Below, in pieces: positions 63,745-64,000 of a stretch of DNA of 64,000 nucleotides. The stretch's first letter is position 1. Each line of letters opens with the position of its first letter. The notes beneath the pieces were generated by a model, which made no database searches, was not told where the DNA came from, and worked only from the letters and a program-made list of their open reading frames with translations. A program made the position numbers and the translations under genes. The stretch is from assembly GCF_028682395.1 (NCBI RefSeq), contig NZ_JANHLC010000002.1, positions 558,001-622,000 on the forward strand, given 5' to 3'. The DNA is from Pseudomonas putida. GTDB lineage: Bacteria > Pseudomonadota > Gammaproteobacteria > Pseudomonadales > Pseudomonadaceae.

Positions 63745-64000
63745 ATGCGCGTGCGCCCTCTTCTAAGTTTCGTTTCATTTTCCGCTCTCTTGCTCGCTAC
63801 TTCCTCAGCCCAGGCTGACACTAATGGTTGGCAGGGGTTTTATGCCGGCGTCTCTGCCGGGAGCCGGGAGCAAAAAAGCCAATGGCACCAAGATGGAAAA
63901 TATACCGATACCTTCTCCCTCGCCTCTTTTAATAACGGGCCTCAGGTAAAGAATGAATCGAAAAACAGCGACGCTTATGTTGGCCTCTACGGTGGCTACA
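63745..64000 (+). CDS. Outer membrane beta-barrel protein, N-terminal part (cut by window edge)
   Basis: Eighty-five codons are visible from an ATG with AAGGA 4 nt upstream. A signal peptide (LLSFVSFSALLLATSSAQA) is followed by DTNGWQGFYAGVSAGSREQKSQW and later SDAYVGLYGGY. Alternating Gly/Tyr strands such as GFYAGVSAG and YVGLYGGY are characteristic of small porin-like outer membrane proteins (Omp25/OmpA-barrel type). The 3' end lies outside the window, so length and exact family are open. Confidence 0.8.
   Translation, partial: MRVRPLLSFVSFSALLLATSSAQADTNGWQGFYAGVSAGSREQKSQWHQDGKYTDTFSLASFNNGPQVKNESKNSDAYVGLYGGY

Noticed and set aside
1..64000. CRISPR arrays, tRNA or rRNA genes, insertion sequences
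   Set aside because: No regularly spaced repeats, cloverleaf sequences, rRNA segments or transposase motifs were seen on either strand.

Overview
The window looks like chromosome of a fluorescent-lineage Pseudomonas. It is GC-rich, and gene order is familiar from that genus: a 3-mercaptothiol dioxygenase gene overlapping a four-domain rhodanese gene, several chemoreceptors, a Tct tripartite transporter, and paralogous flavin-dependent monooxygenases around a LysR gene. No rRNA, tRNA, CRISPR array, transposase or phage gene was seen.

Layout. (1) 1-4074, minus strand: a type I secretion set (ABC permease/ATPase, HlyD adaptor, and the start of a TolC-like outer membrane protein cut by the window edge); no substrate gene is visible. 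(2) 4376-13297: an EvgAS/BvgAS-like hybrid kinase and LuxR-type regulator, divergent from a four-gene chaperone-usher fimbrial cluster across an AT-rich 466-bp region. (3) 13568-35419: a small membrane protein, then about 21 kb of tightly packed plus-strand genes for an orphan trans-AT polyketide pathway. (4) 35426-47758: a lipoprotein, a glycine-zipper protein, a thiol dioxygenase and rhodanese pair, a TctCCBA-type cluster, and two LLM monooxygenases in mirrored operons around a LysR gene, which together suggest organosulfur use. (5) 47967-64000: three chemoreceptors (one with a FIST sensor), a LysR/MFS divergent pair, an AspT-like transporter, an MscS channel, a VOC protein, a serine hydrolase, an unrecognised secreted protein and the start of an outer membrane protein.

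The polyketide locus is the most unusual part. It encodes ACP-KS-DH-KR-ACP-KS, a flavin monooxygenase, an ACP/hydrolase/double-aminotransferase-like fusion, a second flavin monooxygenase, a KS protein, an AT protein, a free ACP, a fatty-acyl-AMP ligase, a type II thioesterase and an Sfp-type phosphopantetheinyl transferase. The likely logic is fatty acid activation by the ligase, loading on an ACP, a few malonyl extensions using the separate AT, and oxidation by the monooxygenases. Several domains seem to have lost key residues: both aminotransferase-like domains lack the PLP lysine, the second DH-like region lacks its His and Asp, an ACP-like insert has Ala where Ser is expected, and the ER-like tail of the AT protein has lost its glycine-rich flavin motifs. 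I do not recognise the product.

A second notable signal is a perfect 43-bp inverted repeat flanking the LysR gene at 44630. Each copy lies exactly 104 bp from the start codon of one of two divergent monooxygenase genes, so it looks like a duplicated operator or promoter serving both operons.
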